DNA of 64,000 nucleotides. It comes from Nostoc sp. TCL26-01 (GTDB lineage: Bacteria > Cyanobacteriota > Cyanobacteriia > Cyanobacteriales > Nostocaceae). The stretch lies in the NCBI RefSeq assembly GCF_013393945.1, contig NZ_CP040297.1:1380804-1444803 (forward strand), in the 5' to 3' direction. This document shows, piece after piece, positions 26,671-36,204 of this stretch (position 1 is its first letter; each line of letters starts with the position of its first letter). The notes under the pieces are model-generated. The model saw only the letters and a program-made list of their open reading frames with translations. It was not told where the DNA came from and ran no database searches. Position numbers and translations under genes: made by a program.

Positions 26671-28305
26671 ATGCGGCATTTTAAACTTGTGCCGAGTTGG
26701 TTACGGTTTTTAATGATTTTTCTTTTGGTAATCTGTATATTATTTCGCTTTTTTAATATTGAGAGCAAAGTTTATTCTTTAGAGGAAACTTACACATCAT
26801 TACGAATTTCTGGGTATACAGTAGCTGAAGTCAAATCGCAAATATTTAATGGTCAGATAATTGACAAGGAAAGTATTCTTAAGTTCCAAAATCTTAACGT
26901 CGATAAAGGTTTTAATGACACAACTATGTCTCTGGCGGTGGAAAGCCCAGAACATTCACCTTTATATTATATTATTGCCAGATTTTGGGTAGAAATTTTT
27001 GGCAATTCGGTGAGGGTAATTAGATATTTATCAGCAATTGCTAGTTTATTGATATTTCCCAGTATTTATTGGCTTTGTCGAGAATTATTTGATGTGCAGT
27101 TGTCGTTACCTATTTTAGCTATCGCACTCACAGCTAACTCACCTATTTATCTAATATACGCCCAAGAAGCACGAGAATATATTTTTTGGTTAGTCACAAT
27201 TATTCTTGCTAGCGCGGCTTTATTGCGAGCCATTCGTCTCAACACCAAGGAAAACCATGATTTATCTACAAAAACTCAACTGTCAGACCCTTTTACTACT
27301 TGGGGAATTTATGTAATTACTTTAGCATTGAGTTTATATATTTGTTTGTGGAGTGCATTTGTTGCCGTTGCTCATGGTGTTTATATAATTTTTATAGCTA
27401 AATTTCGTATAACTGAACTTGTCAGGTCTTATGTATTAGCCACAGTTTTCGGTTTTTTAGCTTTTGTCCCTTGGTTGATGATTGCCGTGGCTAATTTCTT
27501 TCAGTTTATTCTCTCATCAGATGGTAGTAGCAATCAAGATATAAATTTCATACCTTTAATGCCGTTTTTACTCATGCAAGTAAGTCGGATTTTTTTGGAT
27601 TTAAATATTAGTTGGGAAAATCCTATCAATTATTTAATCATATCTTTGTTTTTGATTTTATTAATATACGCAATTTACTATTTATGTGTGACAACTAAAT
27701 CTCAAGTTTGGTTGTTTTTAATTATATTAATCATCGTACCTGCATTACCTCTCATCTGGCCAGCTTTAGTTTCTGGTGGTATCCCTCCAGGTTCTGAACC
27801 TTATTTAATCCCCTCTTATTTAGGCATACAGCTAATTGTCGCTTACTTATTAGCTATCCAAATACACCATAAAAATATTACCCGTCGCAGTATTTGGCAA
27901 GTTATATTAGTATTCCTGATTATTTGTGGTTTGGCAACTTCTAGGTTATATTATCCAGCAGAAACTTGGTGGAATAAGGGTGTGAGTTCTGGTAATCCAC
28001 AGATTGCTAGCTTAATTAATCAAAAACCTCGTCCATTAGTAATTACTAACTTCTCAGAAACTAATTACGGCAATGTTGTTTCTTTAAGCTATCTTTTAAA
28101 CTCAAAAGTACGCTTTATATTAATGCCAGACCAGAGTATGCCTAATATTTCCAATGATGTTACTGATATTTTTCTCCTGAATCCTACGAATCAGTGGCGA
28201 CAGCAAATAGCTAATAGATACCAGTTACAACCGCATCTTGTTTATGGAGATGATGATTATTTAGTTTGGAAATTAGTGAAAAAAGGAGAGTTGCCAGAAA
28301 ACTAA
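26671..28305 (+). CDS. GT-C (family 39-like) membrane glycosyltransferase, divergent copy
   Basis: 544 residues with about 10-11 membrane helices; the first is at residues 12-30. It is paralogous to the next gene: both begin KL(V/A)PSWLR, followed by a first loop with an acidic motif and then the conserved SLAVE-x-P-(E/Q)H-(S/P)PLY segment. In this copy the first-loop motif is YSLEETYT, whereas the neighbour has YWHDEVYT. The catalytic Asp expected in GT-C enzymes is Glu, and the preceding His is Leu. Enzymes of this fold transfer sugars from polyprenyl-phosphate donors on the outer face of the membrane. Activity of this copy is uncertain. Confidence 0.8.
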   Translation: MRHFKLVPSWLRFLMIFLLVICILFRFFNIESKVYSLEETYTSLRISGYTVAEVKSQIFNGQIIDKESILKFQNLNVDKGFNDTTMSLAVESPEHSPLYYIIARFWVEIFGNSVRVIRYLSAIASLLIFPSIYWLCRELFDVQLSLPILAIALTANSPIYLIYAQEAREYIFWLVTIILASAALLRAIRLNTKENHDLSTKTQLSDPFTTWGIYVITLALSLYICLWSAFVAVAHGVYIIFIAKFRITELVRSYVLATVFGFLAFVPWLMIAVANFFQFILSSDGSSNQDINFIPLMPFLLMQVSRIFLDLNISWENPINYLIISLFLILLIYAIYYLCVTTKSQVWLFLIILIIVPALPLIWPALVSGGIPPGSEPYLIPSYLGIQLIVAYLLAIQIHHKNITRRSIWQVILVFLIICGLATSRLYYPAETWWNKGVSSGNPQIASLINQKPRPLVITNFSETNYGNVVSLSYLLNSKVRFILMPDQSMPNISNDVTDIFLLNPTNQWRQQIANRYQLQPHLVYGDDDYLVWKLVKKGELPEN

Positions 28306-28426
28306 ATCTATCTCCAGATATACAACTTTCTATACTTACTAAATTATACTCAGCAAGATTGCTGAAATGATCAGCGATCGCATCCAATATTATTCTATTT
28401 TGAACGTAAAATACTAGTGATTTACT

Positions 28427-30001
28427 ATGCAGTCTCTCAAACTTGCACCGAGTTGGTTAAGGTTGTTTGTTGTTGTGCTGCTGGTAGTAGGTGTATTTTT
28501 TCGCTGCTTTCACCTCGACTACAAACTTTACTGGCATGATGAAGTTTATACTACTTTTCGCGCAGCTGGTTTTACAGGTCAAGAAATTAGCCAAGAAATT
28601 TTTAAAAACCAAATTCTTTCCCCACAAGCAATACAAAAATATCAGCGTCTTCAACCCGGAAGCACCTTCCAAGATACTATCAAATCTTTAGCAGTGGAAG
28701 ATCCTCAGCATCCACCACTGTATTTTCTCATGACTCGTTTATGGATGCAGATTTTCGGTAGTTCCATTGCTGCATCTCGTGCATTAGCAGTCGTCCTCAG
28801 CCTTTTGGCATTATCTTTGATGTATGCTTTGGCAATAAATCTATTTTCATCACAGATAACAGCTTGGCTAGCAACAGCGCTTTTAGCTATCTCTCCTTTC
28901 GATATTTTATTTGCTCAAATTGCCAGACAGTATAGTTTTCTCACACTCTGCGTCATTGCTAGTAGTCTAATTTTACTCAGGGCTTTGCGCTCCTTTAAAT
29001 GGTATAACTGGGGATTATATACTGTAGCAATTACCGTCGGATTGTATGGTCATCCTTTCTTTGGTTTGACTATGATTGCTCATGTAGCTTATGTATTGCT
29101 GAGACAATTAACAGAAAAACCAAGTCAGTTTGATATTAAACAGTTGAGCTTGTTAATTTTAGCGATCGCTGCCTCAATTATTCTCTATAGTCCGTGGTTA
29201 TTAGTGATCAAAACCAATTATCAAAGAGTTTTAGATACAACAAATTGGGCTAAAGGTGGAGATATTATTTACTTAGTTAAACTCTGGATACTCAGTTTTA
29301 CAGCTTTATTTTTTGATTTAGATTTTGGCTTTGATAATATCTGGACTTATATCTGGAGAATACCAATTTTATTGCTAATTTTTATAGCTCTTTATGAACT
29401 TTACCGACGCACTCATCCCGCTACTTGGCTATTTATTTTAACTACAATTTTTGTTCCCTTTCTCATATTAGCTGTACCAGATTTACTATTAGGCACAAAA
29501 CGTTCTGCTGTCAGTCGCTATCTTATTTCTTGCTTTCCTGGAATACAACTAGCCATAGCTTATCTGTTAACAACTAAGTTAATACAAGTAAAACGCCTAT
29601 GGCAAGGTATTTCGATTGTGCTAGTTGCAGGTAGCATTGCCTCTGCTACAGTTAGTGCCTATTCTCATACTTGGTGGACTAACATACCCAGTTATTTTAA
29701 TGCTGAAATAGCTCAACGTATCAACACTATTTCTGCTCCAGTTATCATCAGTGACGCAGGTAATGATGGGACTAATTTAGGGGATTTAATTTCTCTTAGT
29801 TATTTACTTCATGATCAAGCTCGATTACTATTGCTCAGTCAACCACCACAGATAGATAATAACCTCCAATCTCTTCTGGCAGACAAATCTCAACTATTCT
29901 TTTTTCGTCCTTCGCAAAAACTAGTTAAGCTAATTGAGCCAGCACAGGGTAAACTAGTGCCGATAGTACCAGCAGGAGGACTCTGGCAGCTAGAATATTA
30001 A
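28427..30001 (+). CDS. GT-C (family 39-like) membrane glycosyltransferase
   Basis: 524 residues, about 11 membrane helices. The first extracytoplasmic loop has the canonical acidic motif (His37-Asp38-Glu39 in YWHDEVYT) and the second block EDPQHPPLYFLMTRLWMQIF. Tandem paralogue of the upstream gene, 121 bases apart. Likely uses a lipid-linked sugar to modify a lipid, glycan or protein. Acceptor unknown. A HIP1 site and an AT-rich gap separate the two genes, so co-transcription is possible but not certain. Confidence 0.85.
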   Translation: MQSLKLAPSWLRLFVVVLLVVGVFFRCFHLDYKLYWHDEVYTTFRAAGFTGQEISQEIFKNQILSPQAIQKYQRLQPGSTFQDTIKSLAVEDPQHPPLYFLMTRLWMQIFGSSIAASRALAVVLSLLALSLMYALAINLFSSQITAWLATALLAISPFDILFAQIARQYSFLTLCVIASSLILLRALRSFKWYNWGLYTVAITVGLYGHPFFGLTMIAHVAYVLLRQLTEKPSQFDIKQLSLLILAIAASIILYSPWLLVIKTNYQRVLDTTNWAKGGDIIYLVKLWILSFTALFFDLDFGFDNIWTYIWRIPILLLIFIALYELYRRTHPATWLFILTTIFVPFLILAVPDLLLGTKRSAVSRYLISCFPGIQLAIAYLLTTKLIQVKRLWQGISIVLVAGSIASATVSAYSHTWWTNIPSYFNAEIAQRINTISAPVIISDAGNDGTNLGDLISLSYLLHDQARLLLLSQPPQIDNNLQSLLADKSQLFFFRPSQKLVKLIEPAQGKLVPIVPAGGLWQLEY

Positions 30002-30093
30002 AACTAAGATCAAGCCACTATCATCAGATTATACATCTTCTGATTCCTATGTTTTGATGATGGAACTTATACGACAAACGGGGGCTGCAAGTA

Positions 30094-30453
30094 ATGACTG
30101 AAGAATCTATCAAAATTACTGGTTTTCATGCTCATATTTACTTCGATAACACCAGTTTTGATGCCGCTTCCCGCATACGTGAAGCATTAGGTGCTAATTT
30201 TCATGTACAGCTAGGGAGATGGCATGAAAAACCCATTGGCCCTCATCCCCAAGCAATGTATCAAGTTGCATTTTCATCAGAGGAATTTGCTCAAGTGATT
30301 CCTTGGCTAATGCTTAACCGTGAAGACTTAAATATTCTTGTTCATCCTTTAACAGGTGATGATGTTAGTGATCATACTCGTTTTGCTCTCTGGTTGGGAG
30401 ACAAGTTAGCGCTCAATATCGGTGCGCTGCAAAAATCGAATTCATTGTCATGA
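30094..30453 (+). CDS. DOPA 4,5-dioxygenase family protein
   Basis: 119 residues spanning the whole family: ITGFHAHIYFDNTSFDAASR with His-x-His, a central LGRWHEKPIGPHPQAMYQVAF segment with further His, and NILVHPLTGDDVSDHTRFAL then WLGDKLALN. Fungal and plant relatives cleave DOPA in betalain pathways; bacterial members have proposed extradiol dioxygenase activity with unknown natural substrates. The conserved histidines support metal binding. Isolated gene; a repeat-rich region follows. Confidence 0.87.
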   Translation: MTEESIKITGFHAHIYFDNTSFDAASRIREALGANFHVQLGRWHEKPIGPHPQAMYQVAFSSEEFAQVIPWLMLNREDLNILVHPLTGDDVSDHTRFALWLGDKLALNIGALQKSNSLS

Positions 30454-30485
30454 ATTGTGCTGTGCAACCGCAATTGATAACGTTA

Positions 30486-30641
30486 AGAGGACGTTTGAAA
30501 AGTCTGTTTCTTTGTCATGTTGAATGCAGCGTAGCGGAATGAAACATCTCGGTATGTGCCACAAAACCTAGATTCTTCCTTACACTGCGCTCCAGTCAGA
30601 ATGACATTTTTATACCTACTGAAACTTTTCTAACACCCTCT
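30486..30641. mobile_element. MITE-like element, copy 2 (inverted relative to 6944-7098)
   Basis: Left end AGAGGACGTTTGAAAAGT; right end is the complement of AGAGGGTGTTAGAAAAGT. Flanked by TA at 30484-30485 and 30642-30643. The interior is nearly identical to the copy at 6944-7098 read in reverse. No ORF inside. Confidence 0.85.
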
Positions 30642-30738
30642 TAGTAAAATTCTTCAGAATCCCCCGACTTTTTCGATGAAACAGTCAAAACAATGCGTAA
30701 TTCGTAGCTACCATTAGTTAGGGCTTGTACCCTCTTTA

Positions 30739-30904
30739 GAGGATTTTTGAAAAGTCCTTAGTAATGTATCAAATACTTTTAGATCCCCCTAAATCCCCCT
30801 TAAAAAGGGGGACTTTGATTCATATTCCCCCTTTTTTAAGGGGAGGCTCAAGGGGATCAATAAGTGCCTAAAATTACAGCCAACTACTTTTCAAACAACC
30901 TCTT
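30739..30904. mobile_element. Related MITE-like element with different interior
   Basis: Ends GAGGATTTTTGAAAAGT and the complement of AGAGGTTGTTTGAAAAGT, flanked by TA. The interior is unlike the 155-bp family: a CCCCCTTAAAAAGGGGGA palindrome and a flanking GATCCCCCTAAATCC inverted pair. It has similar ends and probably uses the same transposase. Confidence 0.65.
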
Positions 30905-30956
30905 TAATTACAAATTACGAATTACGAATTATCAAATAGCAAAACCTTCAACTGTC

Positions 30957-32243
30957 TTAGCTAAACTGTTCACCTACATCTAGGTTGAATAAGACTTGTA
31001 GGGTTTGCATACAGCGTCTTCTAGCTTCGACATCTTGCTGTGTTCGCAATTGCACCATAGGATCATGTAAAATTTTATTAACAATTCCTCTTGTCAAAGC
31101 CTCAATTACCTCTTGATGCTTATCGCCAAACTCCGAACCTAATCTTGACAAAGCTTTTTCTAATTCTTGTTCGCGGATAGTTTCGATTTTATTCCGCAGA
31201 CTGCTAATTGTGGAGACAGTTTCTAGACTGCGCCACCAAACATCAAAAGCTTCCACTTCTTCCTCTAAGAGACGTTCAGCTTCTTGCGCCATCTTTCTGC
31301 GACTTTCGTAATTTTGAGCAACAACCGCCTTCAAATCATCCACATTGAACGCTTGCACATGAGTTAGCTCATTCACGTCTGTATGGACGTTACGGGGTAC
31401 GGAAATATCAAATAACATCAGAGGTTGGTTAGGTGCTAAAACCATCTCTAACTTAGTCCGGTCTAGGATTGGTTCAGTTGCAGAGGTGCTAGTAAACACT
31501 AGATGACTTTCGGAAATTACTGTCATCATTTCTGAGAGCAAGTGAATGCGGATAGGATGTTCAGCAAAATTGCGAGCTAATTCCTCAGCACGTTCACGAG
31601 AGCGATTAACAATACTAATTTGTGTAGCACCCTTAGAAATGAGATGTTGTACCAACAGCCGAGACATTTTACCAGCACCGAGAATGGCTACTCGACAACC
31701 AGCTAAATTATCGGCTTTGATTTGTGCCAGTTCCACAGCTGCCGAACTAATGGAAACTGCACCAGTACCAATACTAGTTTCGGTACGCACTCGTTTACCG
31801 GCGGTAAGTGCTTGTTTAAATAATCGATTCAAAATTGTTTTTATACCGTTATATTGCTGTCCCAGTTTGTGAGTATTTTTCACCTGAGCCAGAATTTGCC
31901 CTTCTCCTAGAACTAAGCTGTCTAATCCCGCCGCCACCCGCATGACGTGCATGATCGCATCTTCATGTAGCAATACAAATAAGTGTTGTCTGAGAGCATG
32001 AGCTGGTAATTTGCTATGCTCAGACAGAAACTGAGTCACTTCCCGGACACCATGATCTGTTTCACCAGCCACAATGTAAATTTCTAGACGGTTACAAGTG
32101 CTGAGAATAGCGACTTCATCAATGTGGGGATAGCTGGCAAGTTGCGCGATCGCACTTTCTGTTTGTGGTTCTGGAATACTCAGCTTTTCCCGAATTTCGA
32201 CTGGGGCTGTTTTATGGCTTAACCCCACCACTGCAATATTCAT
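30957..32243 (-). CDS. hemA: Glutamyl-tRNA reductase
   Basis: 428 residues, full family length. It reduces Glu-tRNA(Glu) to glutamate-1-semialdehyde with NADPH, the first committed step of haem and chlorophyll synthesis. Seen: N-terminal [17 protein letters not shown]; the catalytic Cys50 in [30 protein letters not shown]; the nucleotide-binding [15 protein letters not shown]; and the C-terminal dimerisation helix ending near [12 protein letters not shown]. The gene is followed on its 5' side by GGGGATT-type repeats and then glpX. Confidence 0.96.
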   Translation of the reverse strand: MNIAVVGLSHKTAPVEIREKLSIPEPQTESAIAQLASYPHIDEVAILSTCNRLEIYIVAGETDHGVREVTQFLSEHSKLPAHALRQHLFVLLHEDAIMHVMRVAAGLDSLVLGEGQILAQVKNTHKLGQQYNGIKTILNRLFKQALTAGKRVRTETSIGTGAVSISSAAVELAQIKADNLAGCRVAILGAGKMSRLLVQHLISKGATQISIVNRSRERAEELARNFAEHPIRIHLLSEMMTVISESHLVFTSTSATEPILDRTKLEMVLAPNQPLMLFDISVPRNVHTDVNELTHVQAFNVDDLKAVVAQNYESRRKMAQEAERLLEEEVEAFDVWWRSLETVSTISSLRNKIETIREQELEKALSRLGSEFGDKHQEVIEALTRGIVNKILHDPMVQLRTQQDVEARRRCMQTLQVLFNLDVGEQFS

Positions 32244-32276
32244 TTCTTATTTGGTGAATTAGTAATGGATTATTAA

Positions 32277-32437
32277 TGATTGGGGGATGGGGATTAGGGA
32301 TTGGGGAACTCGGGGCCCCCTCTGGGAATAAGGGGTAATGGGGATTGGGGATGGGGAGATTTTGGCAAAATTGTGCCCGTTTTCTCCCTACTTCCCCTAG
32401 TTCCTAGTCTCTAGTCCCTAGTCCCTAATTTCTAGTG
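32277..32437. repeat. GGGGATT and CTAGTCC heptamer arrays
   Basis: 32277-32360 is built of GGGGATT/GGGGATG variants. 32393-32437 is a run of CTAGTTC, CTAGTCT, CTAGTCC units that includes the TAG stop of the glpX gene on the opposite strand. Confidence 0.75.
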
Positions 32438-33469
32438 CAGTTGCACAATCTTGGGTTGCTCGAACATATGAATAGTATCCACAAAACGAGCAGTTTTAGA
32501 TTGGCTAGAAATAACCAAGCTTTGAGTTCTAGCACCACCATGAAAGAAGCGTACACCTTGCATGAGATTACCAGAGGTGATGCCGCTAGCAGCGAAGAGA
32601 ACAGTCTCCCCAGATGCTAGTTCATGAGCGTCATAGACCTTATCCGGGTCATTGATGTTCATGGACTTTAAACGATCAAGGTTAGCTTGCTTGCTTTCTC
32701 CAATCAAACCTGTTTTCACTACTTCTGGATCGTAGATCAATTGACCTTGGAAGTGTCCACCCAAAGCCCGCATGGCAGCTGCGGAAATTACACCTTCAGG
32801 TGCTGCACCAATACCCATAAGTGCGTGGATATTAGTACCAGCGAAACCACAAGATATAGCTGCACCTACGTCACCATCAGAAATCAGCTGCACTCTTGCG
32901 CCTGCTTCGCGGATTTCTTTGATTAAATCATTGTGGCGATCGCGTTTCATCACGACTACTACAAGTTCATCAATAGAGCGATCTAGACACTCAGCGAGAA
33001 TCTTCAGGTTTTCTGTGGCTGATTTGTTAATGTCTACTTTACCTTTAGCGGCTGGAGGTGCTGCTAGTTTCTTCATGTAGAAGTCAGGAGCCGCAAATAA
33101 GCCACCTTTTTCTGAAATTGCTAGAACTGCCATTGAACCAGGTTGTCCATAGGCTACCAAGTTTGTACCTTCACAGGGGTCAACAGCGATATCAATTTCC
33201 AGTAATTCATCAGGGTTGCAGAAATCTGCTGCATCTGCACGAGTACAGATACCAACTTCTTCCCCGATATACAACATGGGAGCGTCATCACGTTCCCCTT
33301 CCCCAATCACAATCCGACCGCGCATATAAATCTTGTTCATACGCTCCCGCATTGCTTCTACTGCTACTTGGTCAGCAGTATTCTTTTCGCCTTTACCCAT
33401 CCACTTAGCGGATGCGATCGCGGCTTGCTCTACTACCTCAATAATCTCTAATCCAAGTGTATTTTCCAC
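32432..33469 (-). CDS. glpX: Class II fructose-1,6-/sedoheptulose-1,7-bisphosphatase
   Basis: 345 residues, full length. In cyanobacteria this dual enzyme hydrolyses both Calvin-cycle bisphosphates. Metal- and substrate-binding blocks are visible: [70 protein letters not shown], and [20 protein letters not shown]. The gene is transcribed away from glutaredoxin. Its stop codon lies in a CTAGTYC heptamer array. Confidence 0.95.
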   Translation of the reverse strand: MENTLGLEIIEVVEQAAIASAKWMGKGEKNTADQVAVEAMRERMNKIYMRGRIVIGEGERDDAPMLYIGEEVGICTRADAADFCNPDELLEIDIAVDPCEGTNLVAYGQPGSMAVLAISEKGGLFAAPDFYMKKLAAPPAAKGKVDINKSATENLKILAECLDRSIDELVVVVMKRDRHNDLIKEIREAGARVQLISDGDVGAAISCGFAGTNIHALMGIGAAPEGVISAAAMRALGGHFQGQLIYDPEVVKTGLIGESKQANLDRLKSMNINDPDKVYDAHELASGETVLFAASGITSGNLMQGVRFFHGGARTQSLVISSQSKTARFVDTIHMFEQPKIVQLH

Positions 33470-33799
33470 AGAAGCGCCCTCTCAACTGCTTGACTTTCCG
33501 TCGTTTTATCTAGCCTTTTCAGTCTTCAAGTCTACCAAAGGGCGGATACCTGTGGAAAATTGTATCTACTGACGTATGTGTTAAGTTTTGCGACTAATGC
33601 CGATAATTAGATACCAAAAGACCAATTTTTAGTACTAAAGTACTGTAAAAACAAGACACAAAAAAACATTATTTTCCGGCAAATGCCTAGCTACTCAGAG
33701 ATTTCCGCAAGATCAACCTCTGGTAGTAACCACAACCTCAACCCCTCTTTTATAATTTTTCCCAACCCCATAAATAATCTGAAAATAATCTCAAAATCT

Positions 33800-34114
33800 A
33801 TGTTGAATTTAATCAATAATTTTTTAGGTCGTCATCCAGAAAAAGTTAAAGCCAATGTAGAAATATATACTTGGCAAACTTGTCCATACTGTATTCGTGC
33901 CAAAATGTTACTGGCGTGGAAAGGTGTGCAATTCACAGAATACAAAATAGATGGTGATGAAGCAGCCAGAGCCAAAATGGCAGAACGCGCTCATGGACGG
34001 CGTACAGTCCCACAAATTTTTATTAATAATCAACATATTGGCGGTTGCGATGACCTGTATGAATTAGATACCAAAGGTCGGCTTGACCCTGTTTTAGAGC
34101 AACTAGCGGCTTAA
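33800..34114 (+). CDS. grxC: Glutaredoxin 3
   Basis: 104 residues from the ATG at 33800. A longer frame from 33683 adds 39 residues of low-complexity sequence unlike the family. Dithiol active site Cys28-Pro-Tyr-Cys31 in YTWQTCPYCIRAKMLL; the GSH-binding TVPQIFINNQHIGGCDDLYELD is complete. It reduces disulphides and ribonucleotide reductase-type partners using glutathione. Cytoplasmic. Confidence 0.92.
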   Translation: MLNLINNFLGRHPEKVKANVEIYTWQTCPYCIRAKMLLAWKGVQFTEYKIDGDEAARAKMAERAHGRRTVPQIFINNQHIGGCDDLYELDTKGRLDPVLEQLAA

Positions 34115-34116
34115 AT

Positions 34117-34143
34117 TCAGTGAACAGTGAACAGTGAACAGTT
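34117..34143. repeat. GAACAGT heptamer array
   Basis: About four consecutive copies of GAACAGT just after the glutaredoxin gene. Confidence 0.75.
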
Positions 34144-34206
34144 ATCAAGTCTATGGAACCCAAAAGATGAAACTGATAACTGAATTAACTGACATATCTA
34201 GCAGTT

Positions 34207-34241
34207 CAGGTCAGCGATTTCTTTGAGAAGTCGCTGACCTG
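34207..34241. repeat. Hairpin, 11-bp stem (CAGGTCAGCGA)
   Basis: CAGGTCAGCGA at 34207-34217 pairs with TCGCTGACCTG at 34231-34241. The loop is CTTTGAG flanked by TT and AAG. Same architecture as 3088-3120 with different stem bases. It lies between glutaredoxin and tadA and could terminate the former, though no T-run follows. Confidence 0.7.
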
Positions 34242-34286
34242 GTTGCTCATAAATAATTTGAATCTTAAATTCGGGAGCGCAGTGAC

Positions 34287-34769
34287 TTGAATGAAAATCC
34301 AGAATATCTCACACACAAAAGATGGATGAGTTACGCATTAGAGCTAGCAAAGATAGCTGGTGATGCAGGGGAAGTGCCGGTTGGGGCAGTGATTATTGAT
34401 GATAGTGGTAATCTAGTGGCAGAAGGAGAAAATCGTAAAGAGCGCGACCAAGACCCCACAGCTCATGCCGAAATTATCGCACTGAGAACAGCAACGCAAA
34501 ATTTACAAACTTGGCGATTACATCAGTGTACATTGTATGTAACTTTAGAACCTTGCCCAATGTGTGCTGGTGCGATCGTGCAAGCACGTTTAGGTATGCT
34601 TGTCTATGGAGTGGACGATACTAAAACTGGCGCAATCCGTACTGTTATTAATATCCCTGACAGTGCTGCTTCTAATCATCGTCTACAGGTGATTGGAGGC
34701 ATTCTAGAATCAGCCTGTCGCCAGCATTTGCAGAGCTGGTTTGCTACTCAAAGACTTCAGCAAAAATAA
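34287..34769 (+). CDS. tadA: tRNA-specific adenosine deaminase
   Basis: 160 residues from a TTG start; an ATG at 34326 (Met14) is a possible alternative. It deaminates A34 of tRNA-Arg(ACG) to inosine. Zinc site and proton shuttle are visible: His60-Ala-Glu62 in TAHAEIIALR, and Cys90 and Cys93 in EPCPMCAGAIVQARL. The family-typical GAIRTVINIPDS region follows. A GGGAGCG stretch lies upstream of the TTG, giving weak support to it. Confidence 0.93.
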   Translation: MNENPEYLTHKRWMSYALELAKIAGDAGEVPVGAVIIDDSGNLVAEGENRKERDQDPTAHAEIIALRTATQNLQTWRLHQCTLYVTLEPCPMCAGAIVQARLGMLVYGVDDTKTGAIRTVINIPDSAASNHRLQVIGGILESACRQHLQSWFATQRLQQK

Positions 34770-34881
34770 CAGACAGAGGTGAAACTGTCCATCTACTATG
34801 ACACAACTGACAAAAGAATATTTACGGTGTAACTAAGTCAAGATTCCGCTATATTTTACCCGACAATTTGCAGCTACCGTC

Positions 34882-35652
34882 ATGATGGAATTTCTCTGTG
34901 CGTCTGATCCTTGCCACATCAAACCAACAAATACTCCGAATAATCCGCAGGTGGCTGTTAGTACTTCACGGGTTTCTCCTTGGTTGAGTCCCTTGGTGTA
35001 TTTTGTTGGTTACCACTTGCTCTTGCCCTCATTTTTTCGCCACATCCAAGTTACAGGACAAGAAAACATCCCCACAACTGGCCCTGTTATCCTTGCTCCG
35101 ACCCATCGGGCGCGTTGGGATTCTTTTGTGTTAGCTTATGCAGCCGGTCGTTACGTCACAGGTCGAGACTTAAAATTTATGGTGACGATGACTGAATGCC
35201 AAGGCTTACAAGGTTGGTTTGTGCGTCGGATGGGGGGATTTCCTGTTGATACCCTTAACCCAGCTGTGACGGCTCTACGCCACGCTGTAGAAGTGATTCA
35301 AAACGGGCAGATGTTAGTTATTTATCCAGAAGGGAATATTTTTCGAGATGGCAAATTACACCCCCTCAAACCCGGAATTGCTCGTCTAGCTTTGAGTGCA
35401 GAATCTAGCCACCCAGGACTGGGTGTCAAAATTTTACCCATTAGCATCAACTACAGCCAGCCTCACCCACATTGGGGTACAGATGTGAGTATTCAGATTG
35501 GCTCGGCCATCAATGTCCAAGATTACACCAATGGCAAGCTCAAGCAAAACGCCAAACGACTCACAGAGGACTTAACTAGAACACTACAACATTTAAGTAA
35601 TCCCCAATTAGTAACGAGTCATCGTGCTTTTGCAGAAGTTAGCAATTCTTGA
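34882..35652 (+). CDS. plsC: 1-acyl-sn-glycerol-3-phosphate acyltransferase (PlsC family)
   Basis: 256 residues. Acylates lysophosphatidate in membrane lipid synthesis. The HX4D catalytic motif is APTHRARWDSF. The substrate-binding VIYPEGNIFRDGKLHPLKPG block is also present. One hydrophobic stretch near residues 33-50 (WLSPLVYFVGYHLLLPSFF) would anchor it in the membrane. The C-terminal HRAFAEVSNS lies before repeat-rich DNA. Confidence 0.9.
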   Translation: MMEFLCASDPCHIKPTNTPNNPQVAVSTSRVSPWLSPLVYFVGYHLLLPSFFRHIQVTGQENIPTTGPVILAPTHRARWDSFVLAYAAGRYVTGRDLKFMVTMTECQGLQGWFVRRMGGFPVDTLNPAVTALRHAVEVIQNGQMLVIYPEGNIFRDGKLHPLKPGIARLALSAESSHPGLGVKILPISINYSQPHPHWGTDVSIQIGSAINVQDYTNGKLKQNAKRLTEDLTRTLQHLSNPQLVTSHRAFAEVSNS

Positions 35653-36204
35653 AGGAGGGAGGGAGTGAAGGAGTGCTGAGTAGAGAGTGAGGGAGTCTAA
35701 CGTTTGAGGCTTTAAAACCTTTATTTTTCGTTGATGTATTATGCTCTTGACTCCCCTTTCCGCGTCGGAGAGCAGGGTGGTTTCATACGAAAAAAGAAAA
35801 ATACATACATCTTTGTAGTTAACGATCGCACTCTACCTTATACCAATTCACTAAAAATCTGATACAGATCCAAACACAGAAACCCCTGTAAAGTCAGGCT
35901 TTCTTAATTTTGAATTTTGAATTTTGAATTGGTATTAGTACATTTTCTGTCTCCAAAGTCAATCATGCTGTCGTTGTTTCCTTCTGTCATTCCCTCACAT
36001 TCTGGCTTACAGCAATGTTAAGAAAGATCCGGGTAATGGATAGCCTAGTAGGGAAGGGGTTAGGGGTTAGGTTTTTGAGATTTTGATGTTACGCATGATA
36101 CTTTTCAAACATCCTCTCAAACAACAATCTCATTTCAAGCAAATGTTAATTTCATAAAGGAGTAAAAATTAAATAGAAGATGTTCTCGTAACAATGCCTG
36201 ACAA
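35653..36204. other. 550-bp intergenic region with repeats
   Basis: Begins with GGAGTGC/GAGTGAG heptamers (35653-35696), carries a 96-bp ATACCAATTC element (35840-35935) and a solo CTTTTCAAACATCCTCT MITE end (36101-36117). The last 90 bases would hold the antiporter promoter. No ORF. Confidence 0.65.
35840..35935. repeat. 96-bp ATACCAATTC element, copy 2 (inverted)
   Basis: Nearly identical, in reverse orientation, to 60152-60247 (shared interior CTGATACA...CCAAACAC...GAAACCC). Ends ATACCAATTC and GAATTGGTAT. Confidence 0.85.

Larger units (their letters stand above)
30454..30956. other. 500-bp MITE-rich intergenic region
   Basis: Contains two MITE-like elements with related ends (30486-30641 and 30739-30904) and TTACGAA heptamers around 30907-30935. 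The gap holds no ORF of its own. Confidence 0.7.
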
